This document shows, piece by piece, positions 49,016 to 56,616 of a DNA stretch of 64,000 nucleotides. Under the pieces are notes generated by a model. It was not told where the DNA came from and searched no databases. It saw only the letters and a program-made list of their open reading frames with translations. The DNA comes from Bordetella genomosp. 11 (GTDB lineage Bacteria > Pseudomonadota > Gammaproteobacteria > Burkholderiales > Burkholderiaceae_B). Each line of letters opens with the position of its first letter. Positions within the stretch are counted from its first letter, which is position 1. The translations under genes and the position numbers were made by a program. Location of the stretch: assembly GCF_002261215.1 (NCBI RefSeq), contig NZ_NEVS01000004.1, positions 2,666,001 to 2,730,000 on the forward strand, written 5' to 3'.

Positions 49016-49047
49016 AAAAAGCCCTGAACGGGTCAGCGTCCAGGGCT
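49016..49047 (-). terminator. intrinsic terminator after the early regulators
   Basis: Stem AGCCCTG / CAGGGCT (49020-49026, 49041-49047) with a 14-nt loop and five As on the left that become the U tract. It stands between the putative late regulator and the late genes. Confidence 0.65.
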
Positions 49048-49090
49048 TCTAAGTTGCGAGCTCCGCAGGAATGTAGCGGATTATGATGGG

Positions 49091-49495
49091 CTATCGGAAA
49101 GTTGCATAATTCAAGTTGTTACTAAGCTGCTGCGCCCTCTCCCGCTTCGCCTCGATCCAGGCCGCAATACGGCGGTCAGCATTGCACAAGCGGTTATGCA
49201 GGGTACGCTGTGACACTCCGATCGTTTGAGCAATAGATCGTAGATCACCTTCCCAGAGATATGCCGCCTTCACCACTCGTTTGAGGTCCGCCGGCAGTTG
49301 CGCGATGGACATGTCGGTTTCCAGCGCGGCCGCGTCGAACGCCGGGTCCGTATTTCGCAGCCCAGCACGAACATCGGCGGTCTGGTCTACGCGATCACGA
49401 TCATAGACCGTCGATGCGCCGAACCCACCACTACCCCCAACCACCCACCGCGCCCAGCCTTGCAGGCGCTCATCCACCCATTTGATTCGGTCCAT
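49091..49495 (-). CDS. putative late-gene regulator with sigma-like HTH (Q-like)
   Basis: 134 aa. The C-terminal half, LPADLKRVVKAAYLWEGDLRSIAQTIGVSQRTLHNRLCNADRRIAAWI, reads as a sigma-70 region-4-like helix-turn-helix. It is the last gene of the early leftward transcript, followed by a terminator and then HNH-terminase, exactly where late antiterminators or activators sit. Whether it acts on RNA polymerase, as Q does, is inference. Confidence 0.65.
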   Translation of the reverse strand: MDRIKWVDERLQGWARWVVGGSGGFGASTVYDRDRVDQTADVRAGLRNTDPAFDAAALETDMSIAQLPADLKRVVKAAYLWEGDLRSIAQTIGVSQRTLHNRLCNADRRIAAWIEAKRERAQQLSNNLNYATFR

Positions 49496-49498
49496 CGC

Positions 49499-49699
49499 TT
49501 ATCCGTTTTTCCCAGGCCTGGCATTGGAGTCGTCCATCGGCGTGCCCAATTCGTGTTCCCCTTCCCGGGCATAGAACACCGGCTCTCCGTTCAATCCCCT
49601 GCGGATCTGTCGGTCTATCGAGTCCTTTCCAAATGCTTGCCTGAGCGAATCGATAACCGCCGCCGTCTGGGGCATCTTGTCTCGCATCGAAGTTCCCAT
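49499..49699 (-). CDS. small hypothetical protein
   Basis: 66 aa (MGTSMRDKMPQTAAVIDSLRQAFGKDSIDRQIRRGL), with a good GAGGAT site ahead of the ATG and 3 bp from the next gene. Basic, helical N-terminal half and acidic end. The longer open frame upstream passes through the repeat region and was rejected. No domain recognised. Confidence 0.6.
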   Translation of the reverse strand: MGTSMRDKMPQTAAVIDSLRQAFGKDSIDRQIRRGLNGEPVFYAREGEHELGTPMDDSNARPGKNG

Positions 49700-49720
49700 T
49701 GTGGCTATCCTCAATTTAGG

Positions 49721-49932
49721 TTGGACAACGGTTGGACGCCTGAAAGCCGCGCCATTCCTTGCTCTGTCCAACTGTCCAACCTGTCTATCTAAGTTCAGTT
49801 TTGGCCGTTGAAAGGCCCAAGCGAAGGTGCACGTGTCGCGTGCGTGCGCGCCTACGTGTACGAACGAAGTGGTTGGACAGGTTGGACGGTTGGACAAACC
49901 CAGTGTTCATGCGGGTCCCCAGGCGTCCAACC
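49721..49932. repeat. iteron-like cluster of TTGGAC motifs
   Basis: Eight copies of TTGGAC or its complement in 212 bp: forward at 49721, 49732, 49873, 49882, 49890; reverse at 49767, 49775, 49926. Many read GGTTGGACR, and neighbours are 8 to 11 bp apart, about one helical turn. The 336-bp gap holding them (49700-50035) has no gene and lies next to the replication gene, so a replication origin or repressor array is likely. Confidence 0.7.
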
Positions 49933-50035
49933 TTTCGCCCAACCTTTTCGGGCAGGACGGCGCGCCGTGGCGCGCACAGTTCCCACCCATCCCTGGAAGT
50001 GACGTAGGTGAACGGCCCGCAGGCCCAATTGGAGT

Positions 50036-52405
50036 TCAAATAGGCAGAGGCGCATCCTCTACCCCCTCAACCTGGCTGCCGCCCGGCGGAGCCGATCCCG
50101 ATGTCGAGCCCGCCGGTCTCACATAGACCCACGGCCGGTATCCTTCAGCCGAACCGCGGCGCTTACCCCAGCCCAGCTTCTTCATGCAGTTGCCGACGCG
50201 CGTGGCGGCGCTTCGCTGGCCATCCATGCGATCCGCAGCCATGCGAATGGCGCCGCTGAGTATTTCCGCAGTGCTGAACTCCTTGGTAACCGCCCGCTCA
50301 GGCTCGTTGACCCAGCGGATGATGTATTCCATCCAGGGGTCCACGATTTCCCGTCGTTCCTGTTCAGGCACGATCAGGCTCACTTCCTCCGAGCGCGTGG
50401 GATAGCACGGCTTACCCTCTTCGACTTCGGCCATGGCCTGGGCGAATAACTGCTCCCTGATGCCCACCACCCTATCCAGGTCGACGCAGGTGCAATACAC
50501 CGGCCAGAAGCGACGATTGCCGGTGGGATCCTTGAAATACTCGTCATTGTTCGTCGTGCCGACGAAGACGGTCTGCCTGGCACGGCTGATATAGCGCTTC
50601 CCGTAGGGTGGCCGATATCGATCCTCGGCCATCGTCATGAACGCCTTAATGCGCGTCGACTCCGCGCGATTGAATGCGTCCAACTCGGCGATCTCGTAGA
50701 TCCAGACGCCATCGATGGCCATGTAGGCGTCCTTGCTGTTCAGGTCCAGGGGCGCATCGGAGAACCATTCGCCGCCCAGCCTTTTCATGGCCGTGGACTT
50801 TCGCAGGCCCTGCAGCCCTTCAAGGATCAATGCGTAGTCGCCCTTCGTACCGGGGCGCAAAATGCGGTTGACCGCCTGGCGCAGCCAGAGCGTTCCAACC
50901 AGGCTCGCGTACTCTGTATCCGCGACACCCAAGCAATCGTGTAGCCAAGTCGTGCAGCGATCGACGCCGTCCCATTCGAGCGACTGAAGCCAATCCCTGA
51001 CCGGATGGTGACGATTCCGATTGGCAACAATCATGACGCCCTCCGCGACCGTACCCGTGCTCCGTATCAATAGCTCACAGGACACGCCCAGCCACATGCT
51101 CAGTTCGCGGTCATCGTCCTCGGTCCACTCCCCCGGCCTGCTCGCCCAAGGAGGCTCACGCCGCTTCTCGATGCGGCCCGTGAAGTCGTTGTACGCCAGG
51201 AGGCCGCGGAGCAGCGGATGGTCCTCCAGCGCGATCGCCACGTTCTCCTTGCAGTCTTCCCAGCCGCCGCGCGGTTTACGGAGAAGCCGGGAATGCCACT
51301 CCCTTGCTGCAGCAGGTTCAGGGGTAGGTGCGCCCGTCTTCGCTGGCGCCGGCGCAAAGTCATCGCCGCCGATCTCACGTAAGCGGCCACGCATCCACCG
51401 GTACAGGTCCTCCCCTTCAATGCCTTCCTCCGTCGCATCGTAGACATCCCAACCGTCGGGCAGCACGCCCGGCTCCGGCAGCTCCACACGCCAGACGCGA
51501 CACCCTCTTTGCTGGACCTGGCGAATGACCGCATCGGCGGCGAGAATCCCCGGCTGCTTTCCAACTGGCAAGAACGGCCTGTCCGCCTCGGGCGCATCGC
51601 CCTTTTCTCGCTTGGAGTCACAATCCGGCCAGACGATCACTCGCCTGCCGGTCAAGGGCGCCCAGTTGGCCTTATCAACGGCCTTGCCGCCGCCGGGCCA
51701 CGAGACGACATCGAACCACTGGCTCAGATGCTCGAACGCACGGTCTGCACATTTCTCTCCCTCGACCACCAGCACCGGGTAATCCAGCCGCATGCGGTGC
51801 AAGCCATAAAGCGGCCGAGGTTCCTGGAAATGCATCCAGCGCCATTCGGATATCTGCCGCTCCGGCTCTGTAGCCCACACGCAAGGCAGCACCTCTTTGC
51901 CGCCATCTGACGTCCGGAAGCGGTAGATGACCCCCAGGAGCGCGCCATTCTCATCGCGGTATTCCCACTTTGCCTCCGGCCTTCCGCGAACTGAATGTGC
52001 GACCGGCGGCGGCGGGCTCCCCAGCGGCACAGGCAGCACCGGGACCCATGGTGTCTTTGCCCCCTTCTCAGGCTTGCGCGCGACAGAAGTTTGTTGCGTG
52101 CGTGGGGAAGGTGTCAGCGCGAGCTGTGACCGCAACTCTCGCGCCGCCTGCCCCTGGTCCCCTCCGGTAAAAATGGCGGCGTACAACGAAACCAGATCCC
52201 CGCCTCTATCACTATCACCCGCGAAATCCGCCCATTGCCCCGTGGTGAGGTTTACCGAGAACGATGATCCGGGGTCGCCTTTAAGGCTTCCACACCGCCA
52301 TTCATGGCCCTCACGACGCCCGCCCGGTAGCCATTGTGGAACGAGCATTTCAGCTCGCGATAAAGCCGCGTCCGCGACCGCCGCGAAGTCAATGCGATCG
52401 GCCAT
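50036..52405 (-). CDS. primase-helicase with VapE-type ATPase
   Basis: 789 aa replication protein. N-terminal region: LPGGRREGHEWRCGSLKGDPGSSFSVNLTTGQWADF (primase/DUF-like DNA-binding part). Middle: TOPRIM block with VLVVEGEKCADRAF and RRVIVWPDCD. C-terminal half: VapE superfamily-III-like ATPase with modified Walker A EGLQGLRKSTAMKRL, Walker B IYEIAELDAF and TVFVGTTNNDEYFKDPTGNRRFWPV. Together these can prime and unwind at the phage origin, probably the adjacent iterons. An AGGTGACGC site precedes the ATG. Confidence 0.88.
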   Translation of the reverse strand: MADRIDFAAVADAALSRAEMLVPQWLPGGRREGHEWRCGSLKGDPGSSFSVNLTTGQWADFAGDSDRGGDLVSLYAAIFTGGDQGQAARELRSQLALTPSPRTQQTSVARKPEKGAKTPWVPVLPVPLGSPPPPVAHSVRGRPEAKWEYRDENGALLGVIYRFRTSDGGKEVLPCVWATEPERQISEWRWMHFQEPRPLYGLHRMRLDYPVLVVEGEKCADRAFEHLSQWFDVVSWPGGGKAVDKANWAPLTGRRVIVWPDCDSKREKGDAPEADRPFLPVGKQPGILAADAVIRQVQQRGCRVWRVELPEPGVLPDGWDVYDATEEGIEGEDLYRWMRGRLREIGGDDFAPAPAKTGAPTPEPAAAREWHSRLLRKPRGGWEDCKENVAIALEDHPLLRGLLAYNDFTGRIEKRREPPWASRPGEWTEDDDRELSMWLGVSCELLIRSTGTVAEGVMIVANRNRHHPVRDWLQSLEWDGVDRCTTWLHDCLGVADTEYASLVGTLWLRQAVNRILRPGTKGDYALILEGLQGLRKSTAMKRLGGEWFSDAPLDLNSKDAYMAIDGVWIYEIAELDAFNRAESTRIKAFMTMAEDRYRPPYGKRYISRARQTVFVGTTNNDEYFKDPTGNRRFWPVYCTCVDLDRVVGIREQLFAQAMAEVEEGKPCYPTRSEEVSLIVPEQERREIVDPWMEYIIRWVNEPERAVTKEFSTAEILSGAIRMAADRMDGQRSAATRVGNCMKKLGWGKRRGSAEGYRPWVYVRPAGSTSGSAPPGGSQVEGVEDAPLPI

Positions 52406-52471
52406 GCGTCACCTGTAGGGGCAGTTGGCCTATCGCAGCAAGCCGCCGCGCTTCTTTCGTTCTGCCCATGG

Positions 52472-52831
52472 TCAGATCGCGCTGTGGGTGAAGACGGCCG
52501 GCTGGGCCGCGTCCGCGGCTAATGCGGCTGCGGTATATAACCTGACCGGCTTGTGGGCGCCGGTAACTTTGATCCTGTCGACCACGCGTAGATACCCGCC
52601 AGCCTCCAAACGGCTGCACGTGTATTTCGCGGCCATTCTGGATAGCATCAGCTGCTGCGCGACCTCGTGAGCAGTTAAGGTCCGGCGGGCCAACAGGCCC
52701 AGAACGGCACGCGCGACGGGTCCGAGGGGCCGACCGGCGCCGATTAGCCGTGGCGAAACCTCGTGCGGCCATCGCGAATCCCGCCGCAAATCGGGCCAAC
52801 GCTCAGTCGCGGAGAGACCGTGCAACATCAT
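52472..52831 (-). CDS. winged-helix DNA-binding protein
   Basis: 119 aa. VARAVLGLLARRTLTAHEVAQQLMLSRMAAKYTCSRLEAGGYLRVVDRI is a complete winged helix-turn-helix (three helices, then a beta wing), ending in an Ala-rich tail. The ATG overlaps the CII-like stop (ATGATG). Likely an early regulator or the DNA-loading partner of the replication protein that follows. Confidence 0.7.
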   Translation of the reverse strand: MMLHGLSATERWPDLRRDSRWPHEVSPRLIGAGRPLGPVARAVLGLLARRTLTAHEVAQQLMLSRMAAKYTCSRLEAGGYLRVVDRIKVTGAHKPVRLYTAAALAADAAQPAVFTHSAI

Positions 52832-53271
52832 TCGGCCATCCCTTGGAGGCGCTGGTTCGTCTCGGCGACGTAAGTCATGACCGCCTGGCCCGCAAGCACA
52901 ACGCGCCGCAGCTCATCGTGGTCGACCTTGCCATCGGCTAGAGCCGCATGGATCTCCTGACCATAGGCACCACTGGCGACCATGAAGCCGACCAGCTGTT
53001 CCAGCACCGACATATCCGATTCGTTGCGCTGACTGTCCGGCGCCTTGACAAGCAGGAAGCCCTCTTCGTGCGCCCAGGCACGCAGCATTCGATGGTCAGC
53101 CGCCACGGCCGCGACGCGGCGCGCTTCCTTGAATGTCAGGTGGTGCGTGTCGTTGTTCGGATTAACCTTGTTGCGCAGGACTGCCGGAGAAATCCCCACG
53201 CGCGGGCCCAGCGACTCGCTGCCGCCCGGATAGTCATGGACGGTAGCGTAGGCTGCATCGTCGCTGTTCAT
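52828..53271 (-). CDS. phage regulatory protein, CII-like (CP76 family)
   Basis: 147 aa. The start NSDDAAYATVHDYPGGSESLGPRVGISPAVLRNKVNPNNDTHHLTFKEARRVAAVA is the phage regulatory CII/CP76 pattern: a helix-turn-helix with the SPAVLRNKVNP turn, binding lysogeny promoters. First gene after Cro on the leftward transcript. Coupled to the winged-helix gene. Confidence 0.82.
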   Translation of the reverse strand: MNSDDAAYATVHDYPGGSESLGPRVGISPAVLRNKVNPNNDTHHLTFKEARRVAAVAADHRMLRAWAHEEGFLLVKAPDSQRNESDMSVLEQLVGFMVASGAYGQEIHAALADGKVDHDELRRVVLAGQAVMTYVAETNQRLQGMAE

Positions 53272-53421
53272 AGGTTGGGCCTCCGAACGTGTTTATGGTT
53301 GAGCTGCGCGGGTACGATGCGACGCAACATGAACGAGAGAACTTTCATTCCCCACGCCGTTCCCGCCGCACGTAGAATCGGAGGCTCCTACACCGTCCTC
53401 ATCTACGCCGGGGGAACGCTT

Positions 53422-53640
53422 ATGTCCGAGATTAGAATTACTGCGAAGCTTCGCTGCACGAAATGCGGCGGCGATCAATTCGTCCAGCCCCCTGACGCGA
53501 AGCCTGAGGACACAATCACCTGCGCCGCGTGCGGCGAGTCGTTCGTCGCCCAGGAATTGAGCGAAGTCGCCGCGCGCGAAGAGGGTAAGAAGCTTGCGAT
53601 AGAACACGCGCGCGCGGCGTTTCGGGACATATTGAAGTAG
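53422..53640 (+). CDS. zinc-ribbon protein on the opposite strand
   Basis: 72 aa with two CxxC knuckles, LRCTKCGGDQF and ITCAACGESF, and a helical Lys/Glu-rich tail ending AFRDILK. A GGGGGAACG ribosome site precedes the ATG. It runs rightward between cII and cro, against the early leftward operon. A frame on the minus strand covers the same DNA and touches the cro stop; the zinc-ribbon reading is favoured because of the intact metal motifs. Confidence 0.7.
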   Translation: MSEIRITAKLRCTKCGGDQFVQPPDAKPEDTITCAACGESFVAQELSEVAAREEGKKLAIEHARAAFRDILK

Positions 53641-53711
53641 CCACGCGAGGTCTTGGATTTGGCGGACCAGTGGCCGGGTGTCTACGACGATGTTCAACTG
53701 GGTGCTGGACA

Positions 53712-53933
53712 TCACGCCGCCTCCTGCTGGGCCTCTCGAACCGCATAAACGTCATCCAGTGTGATCCGCGTCCCCATTTGATTCGCGAACGCCACGAGAC
53801 GGCGAGCCACTTTCGGCGGCATCTCCTGGCCGTGTTCGTACAGGGAGACATTTCCCTGGGTCACACCAAGTGCCTGGGCGAGTGCTTGCTGCGTCAGCCC
53901 TAGGCGATTTCTGATCGATCGAATGGCGTTCAT
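53712..53933 (-). CDS. Cro-like repressor
   Basis: 73 aa, a single helix-turn-helix of the XRE type: IRNRLGLTQQALAQALGVTQGNVSLYEHGQ, then PPKVARRLVAFANQMG. Divergent from CI across an 83-bp operator gap, and first in the leftward early operon, as Cro is in lambda. Should bind the AGTCSGACT operators and switch off cI. Confidence 0.85.
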   Translation of the reverse strand: MNAIRSIRNRLGLTQQALAQALGVTQGNVSLYEHGQEMPPKVARRLVAFANQMGTRITLDDVYAVREAQQEAA

Positions 53934-53939
53934 ACAGCC

Positions 53940-53968
53940 ATTATCAGTCGGACTGCTTATTGAGTCAA
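53940..53968 (-). promoter_or_regulatory. leftward early promoter (PR-type) for cro
   Basis: On the minus strand: -35 TTGACT (53963-53968), 17-bp spacer, -10 GATAAT (53940-53945). Operator AGTCGGACT fills the -10 side of the spacer, so repressor binding would block it. Confidence 0.8.
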
Positions 53969-54001
53969 CAGTCCGACTAATTGCTAATTATCAGTCGTCC
54001 T
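53946..54001. promoter_or_regulatory. CI/Cro operator region (two full sites, one degenerate)
   Basis: Palindromes AGTCGGACT (53946-53954) and AGTCCGACT (53970-53978), centres 24 bp apart; a third, partial site AGTCGTCCT (53993-54001) is 23 bp further on. Three regularly spaced operators between divergent cro and cI mirror lambda OR. Confidence 0.8.
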
Positions 54002-54016
54002 CATATCGTTGCGCCC

Positions 54017-54766
54017 ATGCCAGCCCAGCCCCTGACGCCCGCTCAACTCGCAGACGCCGCGCGCTTGCGCCAGCTCTACGAACAATGGAAGCAAGATCGC
54101 CGCGCCGCCGGCGAGGCTGCTTCGCAAGAGGCCGTGGCCGCCCTGCTCGGCTTCAATAGCCAAAGTTCGGTCAGTCAGTATGTGAATGGTCGGATCCCGC
54201 TTAACGTAAGCGCGCTGTTGAAATTCGCCGACCTGCTCTCCGTGAAACCGGACGACATAAGCCCCGACCTGGCCAACGAGATCCAGCGACTGGCGGCCGT
54301 CCTGCCAAACGCCAAGCAGACGATCGAAATCGACCCCCACGCCGACCCTAACCTCGCCCCAATTCGCCAGGTCGTCTTCAAAATATCTGCCGGCATCGCC
54401 GGATTTTCAGTGGAATTCACTGACGAGGACACCGAGGAACCGCTATTCCTACCCCGCGGTTGGCTGGAGCGCCGCGATCTGGATCCTTCCAAGCTCTACG
54501 CCACCCGCGTCAACGGTAGCAGCATGGCGCCAGGCATTCGCGATGGCGACGTCATCGTGGTCGACACATCGAACACAAGCCGGGAAAAGGACGCCATTGT
54601 GGCCGTTAATCACGAGGGCGAGCTGACCGTGAAGCGGCTGAAATATGAGCACCGTCGCTGGTGGCTCATGTCGGACAACGCCGACCAGAAGCATTACCCG
54701 CCAGTGCCATGCGGAGACGGAACGTATCTGCTGGGGCGGGTGGTACACCTGCACCGTGAGATTTGA
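54017..54766 (+). CDS. CI-type repressor with S24 self-cleavage domain
   Basis: 249 aa. N-terminal DNA-binding half (ASQEAVAALLGFNSQSSVSQYVNG, an HTH) and C-terminal LexA/CI peptidase with NGSSMAPGIRDGDVIVVD (Ser169) and GELTVKRL (Lys206). Ala-Gly pairs at 125-126 and 128-129 are candidate cleavage points, so RecA-dependent induction is expected. No ribosome site precedes the ATG; with the promoter close by, the message may be nearly leaderless. Keeps the lysogen quiet by holding both operator regions. Confidence 0.9.
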   Translation: MPAQPLTPAQLADAARLRQLYEQWKQDRRAAGEAASQEAVAALLGFNSQSSVSQYVNGRIPLNVSALLKFADLLSVKPDDISPDLANEIQRLAAVLPNAKQTIEIDPHADPNLAPIRQVVFKISAGIAGFSVEFTDEDTEEPLFLPRGWLERRDLDPSKLYATRVNGSSMAPGIRDGDVIVVDTSNTSREKDAIVAVNHEGELTVKRLKYEHRRWWLMSDNADQKHYPPVPCGDGTYLLGRVVHLHREI

Positions 54767-54849
54767 CCGGCGTCTACTATGGCGTTTCCTTGACCCCTCT
54801 TCATATAGCAAGGACAATCCGCTGGGCGAGCAGAAAGCCGAGGAACATC

Positions 54850-55656
54850 ATGAAGTCGAGCAAATTCAGGATCACGATGAAAGGCGATGAGGCTGGCGAT
54901 AGCCTCCGCTTGAGTGACCTCATCGACCAATTGAATGCCCTGAAGCAGACGCTCAACCAGATCGATCTAGCCGTATCCGGCGGTAAATCTCCATCGTTAT
55001 ACTACCGCATCACCAAAATAACGATGAATAGTCCAGCCACGTTTGAGCTGGAGGCTGTTTCCAAATCTGCCGGTCCATCATACGGCCGAAAAGTAGTCTC
55101 TCGACTTGATCGTGATCTACGGAAAGTCATTGCCGGCAAGCGCCCGCGAGAGACTGGCCTGGATCTGATGGAATCGTATCGGGCGTTGGCAATGCCATTA
55201 CGAAAGCACGTCGCCCAAGTCTCCTTGCAATTCGACGATCAGGAGCCGGTAGACCTTCCCAGAAACCTGGATGTAAAGGTGGACGAGATCCTGGGTCCGG
55301 ACCAGATCGAGGAAGGCTCAGTGGTCGGAAGTCTTGATGTGATTGATGTCCACAATCAAAGGAACTTTTTCAAGGTGTACCCGATTGTCGGGCCACCGAG
55401 CATAAAGTGCCAATTCCCCGGCGGCATGTTGTCGGAAGCCATCGCTGGCATCAAGCATTTCGTTCGGATCTCGGGGCAGCTGCATTTCAAGAAGGCAGAG
55501 AAGTTTCCGCACTTCATCAAAGTTCGTGCTATCGAAGTGATGCCCGAGGAGTCCGACGCACCACGTCTGGCAAATTTGAGAGGCATTGCGACCGGTGCCT
55601 ATGGCGGCATGAGCTCTGCTGAATACGTCGATAAGGTCCGAAATGGCGATTGGTAA
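54850..55656 (+). CDS. unknown 268-aa protein, partner of PIN nuclease
   Basis: MKSSKFRITMKGDEAGDSLR with a GAGGA site. A predicted coiled-coil start (SDLIDQLNALKQTLNQIDL), a beta-rich core, two clusters of Lys/Arg (RKVVSRLDRDLRKVIAGKRPRE), a FKVYPIVGPPSIKCQFPGGML hinge, and an acidic end. No domain I know. Downstream of cI on the same strand and overlapping the PIN gene by 14 bp, so it is probably made in the lysogen. Codon use looks less GC-rich than the structural genes. Too large and lacking RHH/AbrB features for a standard VapB antitoxin. Confidence 0.75.
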   Translation: MKSSKFRITMKGDEAGDSLRLSDLIDQLNALKQTLNQIDLAVSGGKSPSLYYRITKITMNSPATFELEAVSKSAGPSYGRKVVSRLDRDLRKVIAGKRPRETGLDLMESYRALAMPLRKHVAQVSLQFDDQEPVDLPRNLDVKVDEILGPDQIEEGSVVGSLDVIDVHNQRNFFKVYPIVGPPSIKCQFPGGMLSEAIAGIKHFVRISGQLHFKKAEKFPHFIKVRAIEVMPEESDAPRLANLRGIATGAYGGMSSAEYVDKVRNGDW

Positions 55657-56194
55657 ACCGCGCTTCTATTGGGATACAGCCCCACTCATCGCATGGATTA
55701 CAGACGAAAAAAGACATGACCCGGCTGAGATGGCAGGATTGGCCGAGGTCGTCGACATGGTGGACAGGGGGAAGGCGATCCTAATGACTTCGGTGCTTTG
55801 GCGCGCTGAAGTGCTGGACTCTTCAATATCCGACACGCAGAAGAAGCGTTTGGAGGCCGCTTTTGATGGTCGTGCGATCATTGAACTTGCGATCGACAGT
55901 CGTGTGATGGCATTGGCGGGTGAAATCCGAAGCTTCCAGCGGGGAACAAAGAAGAAAGACGTCATGCAGAACGTCCGTGTTCCCGACGCTATCCATCTTG
56001 CATCGGCAATTCACTACGATGCGACGGAATTCCATACGTTTGACGGCGCTCGGCCAGGCAAGCAACCGGGCGGTCTTTTCACTCTTGATGGCAACGTCGC
56101 AGGACACAGGCTTAAGATTTGTGCCCCCAAGGCTGAACAACTTCAGTTCCAATTCCAGAACGTCAAAGAGGAGATGGCCGACAGAGATGAATAG
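55643..56194 (+). CDS. PIN-domain ribonuclease-like protein
   Basis: 183 aa. The four acidic residues of a PIN active site are in place: RFYWDTAPLIAW (Asp11), LWRAEVLD (Glu56), VRVPDAIHLASAI (Asp115) and FHTFDGA (Asp134). PIN proteins such as VapC cut tRNA or rRNA. It has a 45-residue Lys/Gln-rich tail beyond the PIN fold. It lacks a small antitoxin gene; its only partner is the 268-aa protein it overlaps. Role as toxin, exclusion factor or defence effector is inferred. Confidence 0.8.
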   Translation: MAIGKPRFYWDTAPLIAWITDEKRHDPAEMAGLAEVVDMVDRGKAILMTSVLWRAEVLDSSISDTQKKRLEAAFDGRAIIELAIDSRVMALAGEIRSFQRGTKKKDVMQNVRVPDAIHLASAIHYDATEFHTFDGARPGKQPGGLFTLDGNVAGHRLKICAPKAEQLQFQFQNVKEEMADRDE

Positions 56195-56236
56195 CCCGCG
56201 GCCACTCCGTAACCGGCCTCCTGCTAGGTAGCTTCG

Positions 56237-56479
56237 TTATTTCAGCACCTGCATCTCGACCAGCGCCGCCCTCACCTCTTCCCGGACGGCCTGACGCAGA
56301 GCCTCAACGCCGACCGCTTCCGATGACGCCATAGAGGCCTGTAGCCGAGCCACAATTTCGGCGTTGGCCGACCGCCCATTCTGCGCCGCAATCTCGTTGA
56401 TCTGATCGCGCATGCCAGGCGGCAGGCGTAGCGTCACCTGGTCCCAAAGCCTGATTCCGTTAGTTCGTGCTCGTGCCAT
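56237..56479 (-). CDS. Arc-family ribbon-helix-helix repressor
   Basis: 80 aa: IRLWDQVTLRLPPGMRDQINEIAAQNGRSANAEIVARLQASM is a clean Arc/MetJ RHH (beta strand QVTLRLP, then two helices), with an extra C-terminal helix. The start MARARTNG is chosen; the upstream in-frame codon crosses its own operator repeats. It points away from the PIN cassette and is followed 23 bp before its stop by 5'-divergent genes; probably autoregulated. Confidence 0.85.
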   Translation of the reverse strand: MARARTNGIRLWDQVTLRLPPGMRDQINEIAAQNGRSANAEIVARLQASMASSEAVGVEALRQAVREEVRAALVEMQVLK

Positions 56480-56496
56480 GCGCGGCAGTCTGCCCG

Positions 56497-56575
56497 CACA
56501 GTGATGGATCAAATAGACGCACAGTGATGGTATCGGGCCGCTATTCCGCATACCCACCGTACCATCACAGTGATG
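56497..56575. repeat. three CACAGTGATG repeats, operators of the Arc-like gene
   Basis: CACAGTGATG at 56497-56506, 56520-56529 and 56566-56575; the last is part of the palindrome CATCACAGTGATG. Copies 23 and 46 bp apart lie on one face of the helix, between the Arc-like gene and the rightward 118-aa gene, so one repressor could control both. Confidence 0.65.
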
Positions 56576-56616
56576 TAATCATTCGACGCCGGCCGTAATA
56601 AACATTAGGAGGGGCC

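Noticed and set aside
52389..52469. 26-aa frame between the winged-helix and primase genes
   Set aside because: Starts 2 bp after a stop but has no ribosome site or recognisable content.
53293..53715. 140-aa minus-strand frame starting at the cro stop with ATGA
   Set aside because: It lies over the zinc-ribbon gene on the other strand. Beyond the first 25 residues its sequence looks like a shadow with low-complexity Gly/Ser/Asp, so it is not listed as a gene, though the first part cannot be excluded.
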